Origin: Aquitalea pelogenes
GTDB lineage: Bacteria; Pseudomonadota; Gammaproteobacteria; Burkholderiales; Chromobacteriaceae
Length of the DNA: 64,000 nucleotides
Assembly (NCBI RefSeq): GCF_001515305.1
Contig: NZ_LNQV01000017.1
Location: 22,640-86,639, forward strand
Direction of reading: 5' to 3'
Made by a program: the position numbers and the translations under genes. Below are positions 38,089 to 46,955 of this stretch, in pieces (the first letter of the stretch is position 1; each line of letters opens with the position of its first letter). The notes under the pieces are model-generated. The model was not told where the DNA came from. It did not search any database and was given only the letters and a program-made list of their open reading frames with translations.

Positions 38089-38893
38089 AACTTGCTGGAA
38101 ATGGCTACAGGCCGCGGCGTTCTGCCTGCCTTTGCTGGCCCATGCCGGCCAGACGTGTGAAGAAAAACCGCTGACACCGGAAACCTTCCGGCTGGCCATG
38201 CAAACCGCCGAACAGCTGCAGACCAAACTCAATGAAGTGGACAGCAATGTGGTGGTGGTGGGGCGCATGGGGCAGGACCTGTCCAAATACGGCCTGCGCT
38301 ATACGCATTTTGGCATCATGTTCCGTCCGGAAAGCGGTGGACGCTGGCGGGTGGCACACTTGCTTAACGACTGTGGAACTGATCGCTCCGACTTGTGGTA
38401 CGAGGGCCTGGGCAATTTCTTCCTCGACGATATGTTCCGCTTCGATGCCGTGCTGCTGATACCGCCGCCGGCGGTGGTCAACCGGCTGTTGCCACAGTTG
38501 CGGGCTGGCCGTCCCTTGCGTGCCCTGCACACCCCTCGTTACAACATGGTGGCCTACCCCTTCTCCACACGTTATGAAAATTCCAATACCTGGGTACTGG
38601 AAACGTTGGCCGCTGCTTCCTCGACCGAAACACGTATCAGTAGTCGTGAGCAGGCGCAGATGTGGTTGAAGCTGAACGGATATCAGCCAAGTGAAATGAA
38701 TATCGGCCCCATGACCCGACTGGGTGGCCGCATGTTCAAGGCCAATGTGGCATTTGACGATCATCCTAACGAATTGCGTTATAACGACCGCATCCAGACG
38801 GTTTCGGTGGATTCCATCATTCACTTTTTCGACGAACGCAATGAAGGCTGGAAAATCATCGAGCTACCTGGCCCGCAAGCCCGCCGCTTCTGA
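38075..38893 (+). CDS. DUF2145-family exported protein
   Basis: The 272-residue protein has a signal peptide (residues 1-24, cleavage near AHA-GQ). DUF2145 segments are VVVVGRMGQDLSKYGLRYTHFGIMF, WRVAHLLNDCGTDRSDLWYEGLGNFFLDDMF and YNMVAYPFSTRYENSNTWVLE. Conserved His and Cys (YTHFG and NSNTWVLE with CG) hint at a papain-like/NlpC-type fold, but this is inference. The start is GTG at 38075 with GGAG nine bases upstream, inside the end of the preceding gene. The function is unknown. Confidence 0.85.
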   Translation: MSRRETCWKWLQAAAFCLPLLAHAGQTCEEKPLTPETFRLAMQTAEQLQTKLNEVDSNVVVVGRMGQDLSKYGLRYTHFGIMFRPESGGRWRVAHLLNDCGTDRSDLWYEGLGNFFLDDMFRFDAVLLIPPPAVVNRLLPQLRAGRPLRALHTPRYNMVAYPFSTRYENSNTWVLETLAAASSTETRISSREQAQMWLKLNGYQPSEMNIGPMTRLGGRMFKANVAFDDHPNELRYNDRIQTVSVDSIIHFFDERNEGWKIIELPGPQARRF

Positions 38894-38908
38894 GCCTGTC
38901 GCACTGTG

Positions 38909-39277
38909 TTAGTGGCTGAACTGCTGGAACAGCCGCTTGCGCAGTTCGGCAATGCCGCTGCCCACTGCAGACGACAGGCGGCTGTAGTGTGATGGCCCGA
39001 CCGCCAGTGCTTCGCTGGCGGCATCAAACTCTCCCCGGTTGATGAGTTCTGCCACCCGTGCCGCTTCCCGATGGAATTCGCGGTGGTTATCCACCAGCTG
39101 CTGGTAGGCCGCATAGTGACAGCAGTTGATCCGGCCTTCTTCCTGCAACCAGCGGCCCAGTTCGCAGCCGCAGTCATCTGCTATCTGTGCGCAGTCCAGC
39201 TTTCTGCCTTCCAGCATGGCCATGCGCAATTGCAGTTTCATTTCAAAATGCAGCAGTAGGGCATCTTCTAGATTCAT
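38909..39277 (-). CDS. Stand-alone CZB (chemoreceptor zinc-binding) domain protein
   Basis: The 122-residue helical protein has the CZB pattern. His10 lies in LLHFEMKLQLR, Cys38 in GCELGRWL, and His65 and His69 in NHREFHREAARVA; together these give the 3His/1Cys zinc site. CZB domains sit in chemoreceptors and diguanylate cyclases as zinc or oxidant sensors. Here the domain stands alone and must act through a partner that is not adjacent. It starts at ATG 39277 behind GGAGAAATGGC. It is convergent with the DUF2145 gene. Confidence 0.85.
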   Translation of the reverse strand: MNLEDALLLHFEMKLQLRMAMLEGRKLDCAQIADDCGCELGRWLQEEGRINCCHYAAYQQLVDNHREFHREAARVAELINRGEFDAASEALAVGPSHYSRLSSAVGSGIAELRKRLFQQFSH

Positions 39278-39455
39278 GCCATTTCTCCGCCATCTCGTCC
39301 CCGAGCTGTCAATATAGACGGGGAGAATCCGTCAAAGCCAGCCCGGTTTCAAGCGTCATCACTTTAATTGAAGCATTTTGACGGGCAGATACTGCGTGAC
39401 GGTGGCCTGGCTGAAGTTGACGGAGCGATGGCAGACGCCGGGGTTTGGCTCTTGT

Positions 39456-39848
39456 TCAGTGGGGTAGCGGGCTGCACAACTCCAGCAGCATGCCGTCCGG
39501 ACAACGCAGGAAAGACACCGTCTGGCCCCAGGGTTTGACTTGTGGTGCCGCCAGCTCCCTGGCACCGGCCGCCAGTGCTGCCTGGTGTGCCGCAGCCACA
39601 TCATCGGTGGCCAGGGCGATTTCCACCCCCACCGGCAGTGCACCTTCATCGGCAAAGCGAAAGCCTGCCGGATGATTGCTCAGGGCCAGCGCCTTGCTGG
39701 CGAAAGACAGGGTGGTGTCGCCGGTATCCAGCTCGCCATAGTCGCCTTCCGGGGTGAGAAAGCGGCGCGAGAAGCCGAAGGCTGTTTCAAAAAAGGCCAG
39801 CGAACCGGCGACATCCGCCACATAAACAATGGTGTAGGCAAATTTCAT
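39456..39848 (-). CDS. VOC-family (glyoxalase/bleomycin-resistance fold) protein
   Basis: The 130-residue protein has two beta-alpha-beta-beta-beta units. It starts MKFAYTIVYVADVAGSLAFFETAFGF and ends KPWGQTVSFLRCPDGMLLELCSPL. Putative metal ligands include His/Glu at the strand ends (VGVEIALAT, LLELCS). The substrate is unknown. The ATG at 39848 has AAGGAAG upstream; the frame extends to 39965 without conserved residues. The 178 bases before CZB's start hold nothing recognisable. Confidence 0.87.
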   Translation of the reverse strand: MKFAYTIVYVADVAGSLAFFETAFGFSRRFLTPEGDYGELDTGDTTLSFASKALALSNHPAGFRFADEGALPVGVEIALATDDVAAAHQAALAAGARELAAPQVKPWGQTVSFLRCPDGMLLELCSPLPH

Positions 39849-40022
39849 TCTGCTTCCTTTCGGGTGGTGACGTGGGACTGACAGCACGCCAGTTTCATGA
39901 TGTATGAATAGATGGCTGGCCGGTATCAAGGTTCCACATACTGAGGCAAGCAGGGAGGTGCGCACAAAAAAGCACCGGCTGGCGGTGGCTGTGGGCGGTC
40001 AAGGCAGGTGGCAGTGCAGGTT

Positions 40023-41122
40023 CTAGTCCAGCTGACCGGCCAGCGCCGCCAGCACCCGCGCACTGGTGGCCTGCGGATGCGCGGTGATGCGCAGCATGTG
40101 GCGGACCGCCGGGTGTTGCGGACGGTGGATGGCCACCCCGCTTTGCAGCAGATGACGCTGGATCGCCTCGGCCTGCAAGGCGTCCGGGTAGGCCACGCAG
40201 ACAAAATTGGTGTGCGATGGCAGTGGCGTCAGGCCCTGGTCGTAGAGTGCATGGCTGAGGTGATGGCGCAGGGTGATGGTTTGCGCCACCAGCTTGCGCG
40301 AGTAGTCCGGGTCGTCCAGCACGATCTGGGCCGCCGCCTGGGCAATGCTGGACAGCGCGTATTGCGGGCGGATCTGGTCGGCCTTGGCAATGATGTCGGC
40401 ACTGGCAATGGCAAAGCCAACCCGCAGGCCGGCCACGCATAGGCCTTGGACAGGGTGCGCAGGCGCAGCGTATGCGGCAGGATGCCGGCAGGCGGGGCAT
40501 CGGCGGCATCGGTACAGAAGTCGACATAGGCTTCGTCCAGCAGCAGCAGGGTGTGTGGCGGCAGTGCCGCACGCAGGGTGCGGATGTCTTCTGCCTGCCA
40601 GTAGTGGCCGGTGGGATTATCCGGGTTGGCCAGATACAGCACCGAGGCATGCTCGGCGCGGGCTACTTCCGCCAGCCGTGCCAGGTCGGGCTGCAAGTGC
40701 TGACCGCGCTGGCAATACGGCACTTCCAGCACGCGGGCCCCTACCCCTTCGGCAAAGTAGCGGAAGGTGGGATAAGTGCCAGCGGTGGTGACGACGGCAT
40801 CGCCCGGATTGCAGGTCAGGCGCAGTGCCAGCAGGATCAGGCTGTCAGCACCGGTGTCGAACAGCACTTCATCCGGGCTCACGCCATTGAGTCTTGCCGC
40901 GCGCTCGCGCAAGGCATGCGCGTACGGGTCCGGATACAGTCTGGCCATTTCCGCCAGGGCCTTGCCCAGTTCACCGGCCAGCGGCGATACCGGGTCGGGC
41001 AGGCTTTCATTCGAGCCGATACGGGTCTTGATGCGGTGGCCCAACGCCGTTTCCAGCTTCACGATGCCGGGAAACGGGTTGACGATGGTGTGGTGTTCCA
41101 GATGGCGGGCAAAACGGGTCAT
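40023..41122 (-). pseudogene. HisC-like class I/II aminotransferase, single frameshift
   Basis: Residues from 41122 down to about 40440 encode MTRFARHLEHHTIVNPFPGI, IGSNESLPDP, FDTGADSLILLALRL, ANPDNPTGHYW, LLLDEAYVDF and the PLP site TLSKAYA. One base is missing next (near 40437), and the remainder, AGLRVGFAIASADIIAKADQIR to LAALAGQLD, is in another frame. Restored, it is a 366-residue histidinol-phosphate aminotransferase-type enzyme. It is probably a paralogue rather than the his-operon copy, since no other his gene is near. The single missing base may be an error. Confidence 0.85.
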
Positions 41123-41297
41123 GGCAGATTTTCGTCCTTCGGGCAGCCCATTCTAGATGTGTTCATCAGGTGGACAAATCAGCTTGTCTGCTAACGATAG
41201 CAAGCAAACGGCAAAGCCGGTATCAATAGCCGCGCAGTGTAGTGCCTGCATTTTCCGCTTTGGCAGACAGACAGGTAAAAAATCGCAAAGCCGGACT

Positions 41298-41441
41298 TTA
41301 CGGCGCCGGACGGGCCTGTGCCGCCGGAGCGGATGCCTGGGCATGACCCGGCTGCTGTTTGGGAAGAAACAGGTTGCCCTTGTAGCCGCAGGCAGTCACG
41401 ACAAGACTCAGCGCAACACAGGTAAGCAGGGTTCGCAGCAT
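41298..41441 (-). CDS. lptM: LptM (YifL-type) small lipoprotein
   Basis: The 47-residue lipoprotein reads MLRTLLTCVALSLVVTACGYKGNLFLP. The lipid Cys is followed by G-x-K-G-x-L-x-x-P, the signature of LptM, which assists disulfide maturation of the LptDE LPS translocon. The rest is a Pro/Ala/Gln tail. It is divergent from cyaY, the arrangement usual in gamma- and betaproteobacteria. Downstream one normally finds lysA; here the HisC-like gene follows. Confidence 0.9.
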   Translation of the reverse strand: MLRTLLTCVALSLVVTACGYKGNLFLPKQQPGHAQASAPAAQARPAP

Positions 41442-41504
41442 GAAATGTAGTCCGATGTGGCAAAATCGGCAGTCTAGCACACCGCAATTCAAGGAAGAGA
41501 CGAC

Positions 41505-41825
41505 ATGAACGAAAGCGAATTTCTGGATGTGACCGACCGCATTTTCAGCCGAATCGAAGATGCCATTGATGATGCCGGACTGGATGCCGACTTCGTCACC
41601 AATGGCAATGTGCTGGAAATCGAATTCGACGATGGCGGCAAGATCGTGGTGAACCGTCATGCCGCCAATCAGGAACTGTGGATTGCCGCCAAGAGCGGTG
41701 GCTATCACTTTGCCTGCAAGGACGGCCAGTGGCTGGCCACCCGTGACGGTGCCGAATTCTTTGCCACCCTGCGCCGCGCCATTGCTGAGGCCTGCGGCCA
41801 GCCTGATCTGGAGCTGGACATCTGA
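41505..41825 (+). CDS. cyaY: Iron donor protein CyaY (frataxin)
   Basis: The 106-residue frataxin fold starts MNESEFLDVTDRIFSRIEDAIDD (acidic first helix, iron binding). VLEIEFDDGGKIVVNRHAANQELWIAAKSGGYHF (beta sheet) and WLATRDGAEFFATLRRAI follow. CyaY binds iron and modulates IscS during Fe-S cluster assembly. The stop overlaps the next ATG by one base (TGATG), so yqaA is coupled. Confidence 0.96.
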   Translation: MNESEFLDVTDRIFSRIEDAIDDAGLDADFVTNGNVLEIEFDDGGKIVVNRHAANQELWIAAKSGGYHFACKDGQWLATRDGAEFFATLRRAIAEACGQPDLELDI

Positions 41826-42235
41826 TGCAAGCCGTCTGGCTGGCGCTGGGCGGGCTGGTGCTTTCCGCGTTTACCTCGGCCACCATCCTGCCCGGCAATT
41901 CCGAACTGGTGCTGGCGGCTTTTCTGTACAAATGGCCGGACTGGCTGTGGCCGGCCCTGCTGCTGGCCTCCGTGGCCAACACCGCAGGCAGCGCCACCAG
42001 CCTGTGGCTGGGCTACCGCGCGCCGCGCAAGGAACTGTCACCAAGACTGGAGCGCTGGTTTGCCCGCTTTGGCCCGGCGGTGCTGGTGCTGTCCTGGGTG
42101 CCGGTGATTGGTGATGCCCTGCCGCTGGCTGCCGGCTGGCTGCGTTTGCCGTGGACTGCCAGCTTGTGCTGGCTGACCGTGGGCAAGGCCGCGCGTTATC
42201 TGGTGCTGGCCTGGGGCGTGGTGGCATTGGCCTGA
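41825..42235 (+). CDS. yqaA: YqaA-family (DedA/SNARE-associated) membrane protein
   Basis: The 136-residue protein has four hydrophobic segments. YqaA-type motifs are [19 protein letters not shown] (re-entrant loop with Pro-Gly), [17 protein letters not shown] and [20 protein letters not shown]. DedA relatives move lipid carriers or maintain proton motive force; the YqaA branch has no proven substrate. It is coupled to cyaY by overlapping codons. Confidence 0.88.
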   Translation: MQAVWLALGGLVLSAFTSATILPGNSELVLAAFLYKWPDWLWPALLLASVANTAGSATSLWLGYRAPRKELSPRLERWFARFGPAVLVLSWVPVIGDALPLAAGWLRLPWTASLCWLTVGKAARYLVLAWGVVALA

Positions 42236-42306
42236 GTGGAAACAAGGGGTTGGCGCTGGCTGCGCCTGAGGGTTTACAATTCGGCCATTACTTATCAAGA
42301 GCTTCC

Positions 42307-43080
42307 ATGAGCCAACATATTCCCCGCAAACGCTTTGGCCAGAACTTCCTGCAAGACGCCAGCGTGATTGAAAACATCGTGCATGCGGTCAACCCGCAGC
42401 CGGACGATGTGGTCATCGAAATCGGCCCCGGCCTGGGGGCCATCACCAAGCCGCTGCTGGACCGCCTGCCCCATCTGCACGTGGCAGAAATCGACCGCGA
42501 CATCATTGCCCGGCTGAAGAAGGAATTCCCGCCGGAACGCCTGACCATCCACGAAGGCGATGCGCTCAAGTTCGACTTCGGCTCCATCACCGATGGTGCA
42601 TTCAAGATTGTCGGCAACCTGCCCTACAACATTTCCACCCCGCTGCTGTTTCACCTGGCCAGCTTTGGCCAGCGTGTCACCGACATGCATTTCATGTTGC
42701 AAAAAGAAGTGGTGGACCGCATGCTGGCCGAACCTTCAACGGCCGATTTCGGTCGACTGACAGTGATGCTGCAGTACCGCTTTGAAATGGAACTGGTGCT
42801 GAACGTGCCGCCGGACGCCTTCTGGCCGCCGCCGAAGGTGGATTCCGCCGTGGTACGCATGATTCCGGCTCCGGGCCGCTGTGGTGTGGCCAAGGATGAG
42901 CAGCAACTGGAAGAACTGGTCACCAAGGCCTTCTCCCAGCGCCGCAAGACCTTGCGCAACAACCTCAAGGGCGTGCTGGAACTGGCCGATTTCGAAGCGC
43001 TGGGCATAGACCCGGGCCTGCGGCCGGAAAACCTGAGCGTGGAAGATTTTGTCCGCATGGCGAACCGTCTGTCAGACTGA
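42307..43080 (+). CDS. rsmA: 16S rRNA adenine dimethyltransferase RsmA (KsgA)
   Basis: The 257-residue enzyme dimethylates A1518 and A1519 of 16S rRNA late in small-subunit assembly. Motifs are [17 protein letters not shown]-binding [21 protein letters not shown], catalytic NLPYNIS and the C-terminal [14 protein letters not shown]. The ATG at 42307 is the family start; the frame is open further upstream through yqaA. A stem-loop follows at about 43101-43124, without a strong T-run. Confidence 0.97.
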   Translation: MSQHIPRKRFGQNFLQDASVIENIVHAVNPQPDDVVIEIGPGLGAITKPLLDRLPHLHVAEIDRDIIARLKKEFPPERLTIHEGDALKFDFGSITDGAFKIVGNLPYNISTPLLFHLASFGQRVTDMHFMLQKEVVDRMLAEPSTADFGRLTVMLQYRFEMELVLNVPPDAFWPPPKVDSAVVRMIPAPGRCGVAKDEQQLEELVTKAFSQRRKTLRNNLKGVLELADFEALGIDPGLRPENLSVEDFVRMANRLSD

Positions 43081-43141
43081 ACTGTCGCAACAAGTTGACA
43101 AAGGGGCTGCTGCCAGCGGCCCTTGTTGCAGTGCCACTTGC

Positions 43142-43311
43142 ATTCTGCCGCCCACTGGCAGCAGAATCGCAAACTTTTCACCCCCGACCGATACGGGGGG
43201 ATAAATACAGGGAGAGCCGCCCGTTTCAAGAGGCGGTGACTGTAAGCAGGAGGCCCGTGACGGGCTGACGGGATGGCAAACGGGGGTTTGCCGCAGGTAC
43301 CCGCCAGTCAC
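43142..43311 (+). ncRNA. Candidate structured leader RNA upstream of gltIJKL
   Basis: The 333-base gap between rsmA and gltI contains no gene but a dense series of helices. ATTCTGC pairs with GCAGAAT (43142-43167); CCCCCG with CGGGGG (43181-43199); and CCGCC with GGCGG (43217-43236). A closing helix GTGACTG (43236-43242) pairs with CAGTCAC (43305-43311). The closing helix encloses GCCCG/CGGGC (43253-43265), CGGG/CCCG (43269-43272 with 43300-43303) and GGCAAAC/GTTTGCC (43275-43292). This is a multi-branched fold like a riboswitch, but matches no class I can name. The segment 43312-43413 holds the gltI ribosome binding site. Confidence 0.5.
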
Positions 43312-43413
43312 AAGCGTGTTCCTGTCGCTGGTTAATCCAGCCTATAACAGCAGTGCCTGCGGCCTGATGGCTGAGGGCAGTGAATCGATCAAGGACCCCA
43401 GGAGAAACTGATT

Positions 43414-44313
43414 ATGAAGCTTTGCACCCGTCTCATTTGCGCAGCAACCCTGGCCGCTCTGGCCAGCACCCCGGCCATGGCCGCCGAACTGACCGGCACC
43501 CTGAAGAAAATCAAGGAAACCGGTGTCATCGTGCTGGGCAACCGTGACGCCTCCATCCCTTTCTCCTACTACGACAATAACCAGAAGCCGGTTGGCTACT
43601 CGGTAGACCTGGCCAACAAGGTTGTCGAAGAAGTGAAGAAAGAGCTGAAAATGCCGAACCTGCAGGTCAAGTACAATCTGGTGACCTCGCAAACCCGTAT
43701 TCCGCTGGTACAAAACGGTACCGTCGACCTGGAATGTGGCTCCACCACCAATAACGTGGAACGCCAGAAGCAAGTGGCCTTCTCGGTGGGCATCTTTGAA
43801 ATCGGCACCCGTCTGCTGACCGCCAAGACGTCCGGCGTGAAAGACTTTGCCGACCTCAAGGGCAAGAACGTGGTGACCACCGCCGGTACCACCTCCGAAC
43901 GCCTGCTCAAGGCCATGAATGCCGAGAAGCAACTGGGCATGAACATCATCTCCGCCAAGGACCATGGCGAATCCTTCCTGATGCTGGAATCCGGCCGCGC
44001 CGTTGCCTTCATGATGGACGACGCCCTGTTGTACGGTGAAATGGCCAAGGCCAAGAACCCCGCCAACTGGGTGGTGACCGGCAAGCCGCAGTCCTTCGAA
44101 ATCTACGGCTGCATGCTGCGCAAGGACGACGCTGCCTTCAAGAAGGTGGTGGACGATGCCATCAAGGCCACCTACAAGTCCGGCGAAGTGAACAAGATCT
44201 ACGCCAAGTGGTTCACCAGCCCGGTTCCGCCCAAGGGCCTGAACCTGAACTTCCCGATGTCCGAAGTAGTGAAGGAACTGATCGCCAAGCCGACCGACAA
44301 GGCCGCCGAATAA
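43414..44313 (+). CDS. gltI: Glutamate/aspartate ABC transporter substrate-binding protein GltI
   Basis: The 299-residue periplasmic protein has a signal peptide (residues 1-23, AMA-AE). The solute-binding family 3 domain has GVIVLGNRDASIPFSYYDNNQKPVGYSVDLA. YNLVTSQTRIPLVQNGTVDLECGSTTNNVERQ is typical of acidic amino-acid binders, as are GKNVVTTAGTTSERLL and MDDALLYGEM. It is close to E. coli GltI (302). A strong CAGGAGAAACTGATT site precedes ATG 43414. It lies behind a long structured leader and heads gltIJKL. Confidence 0.96.
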   Translation: MKLCTRLICAATLAALASTPAMAAELTGTLKKIKETGVIVLGNRDASIPFSYYDNNQKPVGYSVDLANKVVEEVKKELKMPNLQVKYNLVTSQTRIPLVQNGTVDLECGSTTNNVERQKQVAFSVGIFEIGTRLLTAKTSGVKDFADLKGKNVVTTAGTTSERLLKAMNAEKQLGMNIISAKDHGESFLMLESGRAVAFMMDDALLYGEMAKAKNPANWVVTGKPQSFEIYGCMLRKDDAAFKKVVDDAIKATYKSGEVNKIYAKWFTSPVPPKGLNLNFPMSEVVKELIAKPTDKAAE

Positions 44314-44340
44314 GCGATTCCTTCCTGTAGTGCAGATGAT

Positions 44341-44360
44341 GAGCCGGCAGATGCCGGCTC
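44341..44360 (+). other. Stem-loop between gltI and gltJ
   Basis: GAGCCGGC (44341-44348) pairs with GCCGGCTC (44353-44360) over a 4-base loop, without a T-run. It probably stabilises the gltI mRNA 3' end and lets more GltI than GltJKL be made (inference). The 237-base gap holds nothing else recognised. Confidence 0.6.
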
Positions 44361-44550
44361 AATTGCTGCTGCCTGTTCTCCTGCCTTGCCAACGGCTATA
44401 ACGGCAAAACGGGTGGCAGCAGTGCATCTGCCTTTGCTGTCTGCCCAAGGGCAGGCAGGGACTTCATCCGACTGCCAGTGTTTCCCGTAACCGGGAGGCA
44501 TGCGGCTGTCGGCAGCGGACGCTTGCGTCTGCTTGCATCAGGAGAAAAAC

Positions 44551-45294
44551 ATGAATTACCACTGGGACTGGGGCATTTTCTTCAAGTCCACCGGTGTCGG
44601 CAGCGAAATCTACCTGAACTGGTTTGTGTCCGGTCTGGGCTGGACCATCGCCGTGGCGCTGGCTGGCTGGATCATCGCCCTCGCACTCGGTTCGGTCCTG
44701 GGCGTGATGCGCACCTTGCCGGGCAAGCTGTTGCCCGCCATTGCCACCGCCTATGTCGAACTGTTCCGCAACGTACCGCTGCTGGTGCAGCTGTTCATCT
44801 GGTACTTCCTGGTACCGGACTTGCTGCCCACGCCGCTGGAAATGTGGTTCAAGCAGGGCATCAGCCCGGCAACTTCGGCTTATCTGTCGGTGGTGGTGTG
44901 CCTGGGGCTGTTTACCGCAGCACGGGTGTGCGAACAGGTGCGTACCGGCATTCAGGCCTTGCCGCGCGGCCAGAACAATGCTGCGCTGGCCATGGGCTTC
45001 ACCACCGCGCAGACTTACCGCTTCGTGCTGCTGCCGCAGGCTTTCCGCGTGATCATTCCGCCGCTCACCAGCGAGTTCCTGAACATTTTCAAGAACTCCT
45101 CGGTGGCGTCGCTGATCGGCCTGATGGAGCTCTTGGCGCAAACCAAGCAGACCGCCGAGTTTTCCGCCAACATCTTCGAAGCCTTCACCCTGGCAACGCT
45201 GATCTACTTTGTCCTCAACATGAGCCTGATGGGCTTCATGGCCTGGGTGGAAAAGCGGGTACGCATTCCCGGCATGATGGGAGGTAGCAAATAA
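44551..45294 (+). CDS. gltJ: Glutamate/aspartate ABC transporter permease GltJ
   Basis: The 247-residue inner-membrane permease (HisM family, five to six helices) has an N-terminus (MNYHWDWGIFFKSTG) typical of GltJ. The EAA-loop contacting the ATPase reads EQVRTGIQALPRGQNNAALAMGF, and FRNVPLLVQLFIWYF precedes it. The start at 44551 follows CAGGAGAAAAAC. The stop overlaps the gltK ATG (TAATG). Confidence 0.95.
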   Translation: MNYHWDWGIFFKSTGVGSEIYLNWFVSGLGWTIAVALAGWIIALALGSVLGVMRTLPGKLLPAIATAYVELFRNVPLLVQLFIWYFLVPDLLPTPLEMWFKQGISPATSAYLSVVVCLGLFTAARVCEQVRTGIQALPRGQNNAALAMGFTTAQTYRFVLLPQAFRVIIPPLTSEFLNIFKNSSVASLIGLMELLAQTKQTAEFSANIFEAFTLATLIYFVLNMSLMGFMAWVEKRVRIPGMMGGSK

Positions 45295-45965
45295 TGGCTC
45301 TCGATTTCAGTCAGATCATCCCCGCCCTGCCTGGCTTGGCCGATGGCATGGCGCTGACGCTCAAACTGCTGGTGATGGCAGTGGGCGGCGGCGTGGTGCT
45401 GGGTACCCTGCTGGCACTGGCACGTCTGTCGGACAACCTGCTGCTGTCGCGGCTGGCCAAGTGGTACGTCAATTACTTCCGTTCCATCCCCCTGCTGCTG
45501 GTCATTTCCTGGTTCTACCTGGTGGTGCCCATGGTGCTCAGCTGGATTACCGGCGATTTGACCCCGGTCGGCGCATTCACCTCCTGCCTGGTGGCTTTCG
45601 TGATGTTCGAGGCGGCATATTTCTCCGAAATCGTCCGTGCCGGCATCCAGTCCATTTCGCGCGGGCAGATCAATGCCGCCTACGCACTGGGCATGACCTA
45701 CAGCCAGGCCATGCGGCTGGTGATCCTGCCGCAGGCCTTTCGCAAAATGATGCCGCTGCTGTTGCAGCAAAGTATCATCCTGTTCCAGGACACCTCGCTG
45801 GTGTATGCGGTAGGCTTGATGGACTTTCTCAACACCGCCCGTTCCAAGGGCGATATCGTGGGTTTGCCGCATGAATTCCTGCTGTTTGCCGGAGCGGTAT
45901 ACTTCGTGATCAGTTTTGGCGCGTCGCAATGCGTGAAGCGTCTGCAAAAAAGGTTGGCGGTATGA
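45294..45965 (+). CDS. gltK: Glutamate/aspartate ABC transporter permease GltK
   Basis: The 223-residue permease of the same family as GltJ has FRSIPLLLVISWFYL and the EAA loop EIVRAGIQSISRGQINAAYALGMTYSQAM. It forms a heterodimer with GltJ. It overlaps gltJ by one base and gltL by four. Confidence 0.95.
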   Translation: MALDFSQIIPALPGLADGMALTLKLLVMAVGGGVVLGTLLALARLSDNLLLSRLAKWYVNYFRSIPLLLVISWFYLVVPMVLSWITGDLTPVGAFTSCLVAFVMFEAAYFSEIVRAGIQSISRGQINAAYALGMTYSQAMRLVILPQAFRKMMPLLLQQSIILFQDTSLVYAVGLMDFLNTARSKGDIVGLPHEFLLFAGAVYFVISFGASQCVKRLQKRLAV

Positions 45966-46705
45966 GCGCGATGATTAGCATCAACAATGTAAGCAAGTGG
46001 TATGGCGATTTCCAGGTGCTGACCGATTGCACCACTGGCGTGAAAAAAGGCGAAGTGGTGGTGGTGTGCGGCCCGTCCGGTTCCGGCAAGTCCACCCTCA
46101 TCAAGTGCGTCAATGCACTGGAACCCTTCCAGAAGGGTGAAATCATTGTCGACGGCATCTCGGTGGGCGACCCGAAAACCGATCTGCCCAAGCTGCGTAG
46201 CCGTGTCGGCATGGTGTTCCAGCACTTCGAGCTGTTTCCGCACTTGTCCATTACTGAAAACCTGGCCATTGCCCAGGTGAAGGTACTGGGCCGCAGTCAG
46301 GAAGAAGCACGCGACAAGGGCCTGAAGCTGCTGGACCGGGTTGGCCTGAAAGCCCATGCGCACAAATTCCCCGGCCAGTTGTCCGGTGGTCAGCAACAGC
46401 GCGTGGCCATTGCCCGTGCGCTGGCGATGGACCCGATTGCCATGCTGTTTGACGAGCCCACCAGTGCGCTGGACCCGGAAATGATCAACGAAGTGCTGGA
46501 CGTGATGACCGAGCTGGCCCAGGAAGGCATGACCATGATGTGCGTAACCCACGAAATGGGCTTTGCCCGTCGTGTGGCGCATCGTGTCATCTTCATGGAC
46601 AAGGGTGCCATCGTGGAGGACTGCGAGAAGGACGCCTTCTTCGGCGATATCAATGCCCGCTCCGAACGTGCCCGCCAGTTCCTGTCCAAGATCTTGCAAC
46701 ACTGA
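45962..46705 (+). CDS. gltL: Glutamate/aspartate ABC transporter ATPase GltL
   Basis: The 247-residue ATPase has Walker A GPSGSGKST (residues 37-45), a Q-loop in GMVFQHFELFPHLSITENLA, signature LSGGQQQR, Walker B MLFDEPTSALDPEM and an H-loop in CVTHEMGFARRV. ATG at 45962 overlaps the gltK stop; a second ATG three codons on is also possible. It ends the operon before a strong terminator. Confidence 0.96.
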   Translation: MSAMISINNVSKWYGDFQVLTDCTTGVKKGEVVVVCGPSGSGKSTLIKCVNALEPFQKGEIIVDGISVGDPKTDLPKLRSRVGMVFQHFELFPHLSITENLAIAQVKVLGRSQEEARDKGLKLLDRVGLKAHAHKFPGQLSGGQQQRVAIARALAMDPIAMLFDEPTSALDPEMINEVLDVMTELAQEGMTMMCVTHEMGFARRVAHRVIFMDKGAIVEDCEKDAFFGDINARSERARQFLSKILQH

Positions 46706-46725
46706 GAGCATCAGTCAGCAGCCCG

Positions 46726-46749
46726 AAACCCGGCCCCGGCCGGGTTTTT
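46726..46749 (+). terminator. Intrinsic terminator of gltIJKL
   Basis: AAACCCGGCC (46726-46735) pairs with GGCCGGGTTT (46738-46747), followed by further T. Confidence 0.85.
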
Positions 46750-46955
46750 CATGCCCGGGCTCACTTGATGTGCCGCAGGTGGACCGGGATGGCCGGTGCA
46801 GGCCAGCTGGCACTGGCCACGACCCGCAATTAGAATAAAACTGTTACAAGTGATTTAAATAATGTTATATTATTCAGCAGGAAAATTACCTGATAACCTG
46901 CTCACAGCACGCCTACACTGAAATCAGCTACCACTTGATTGCCGCCGACCCACCC

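Noticed and set aside
43142..43311. Cobalamin or c-di-GMP riboswitch in the gltI leader
   Set aside because: GGCAAAC and GCCAGTCAC look superficially like parts of these classes, but the other conserved boxes and their order are missing.
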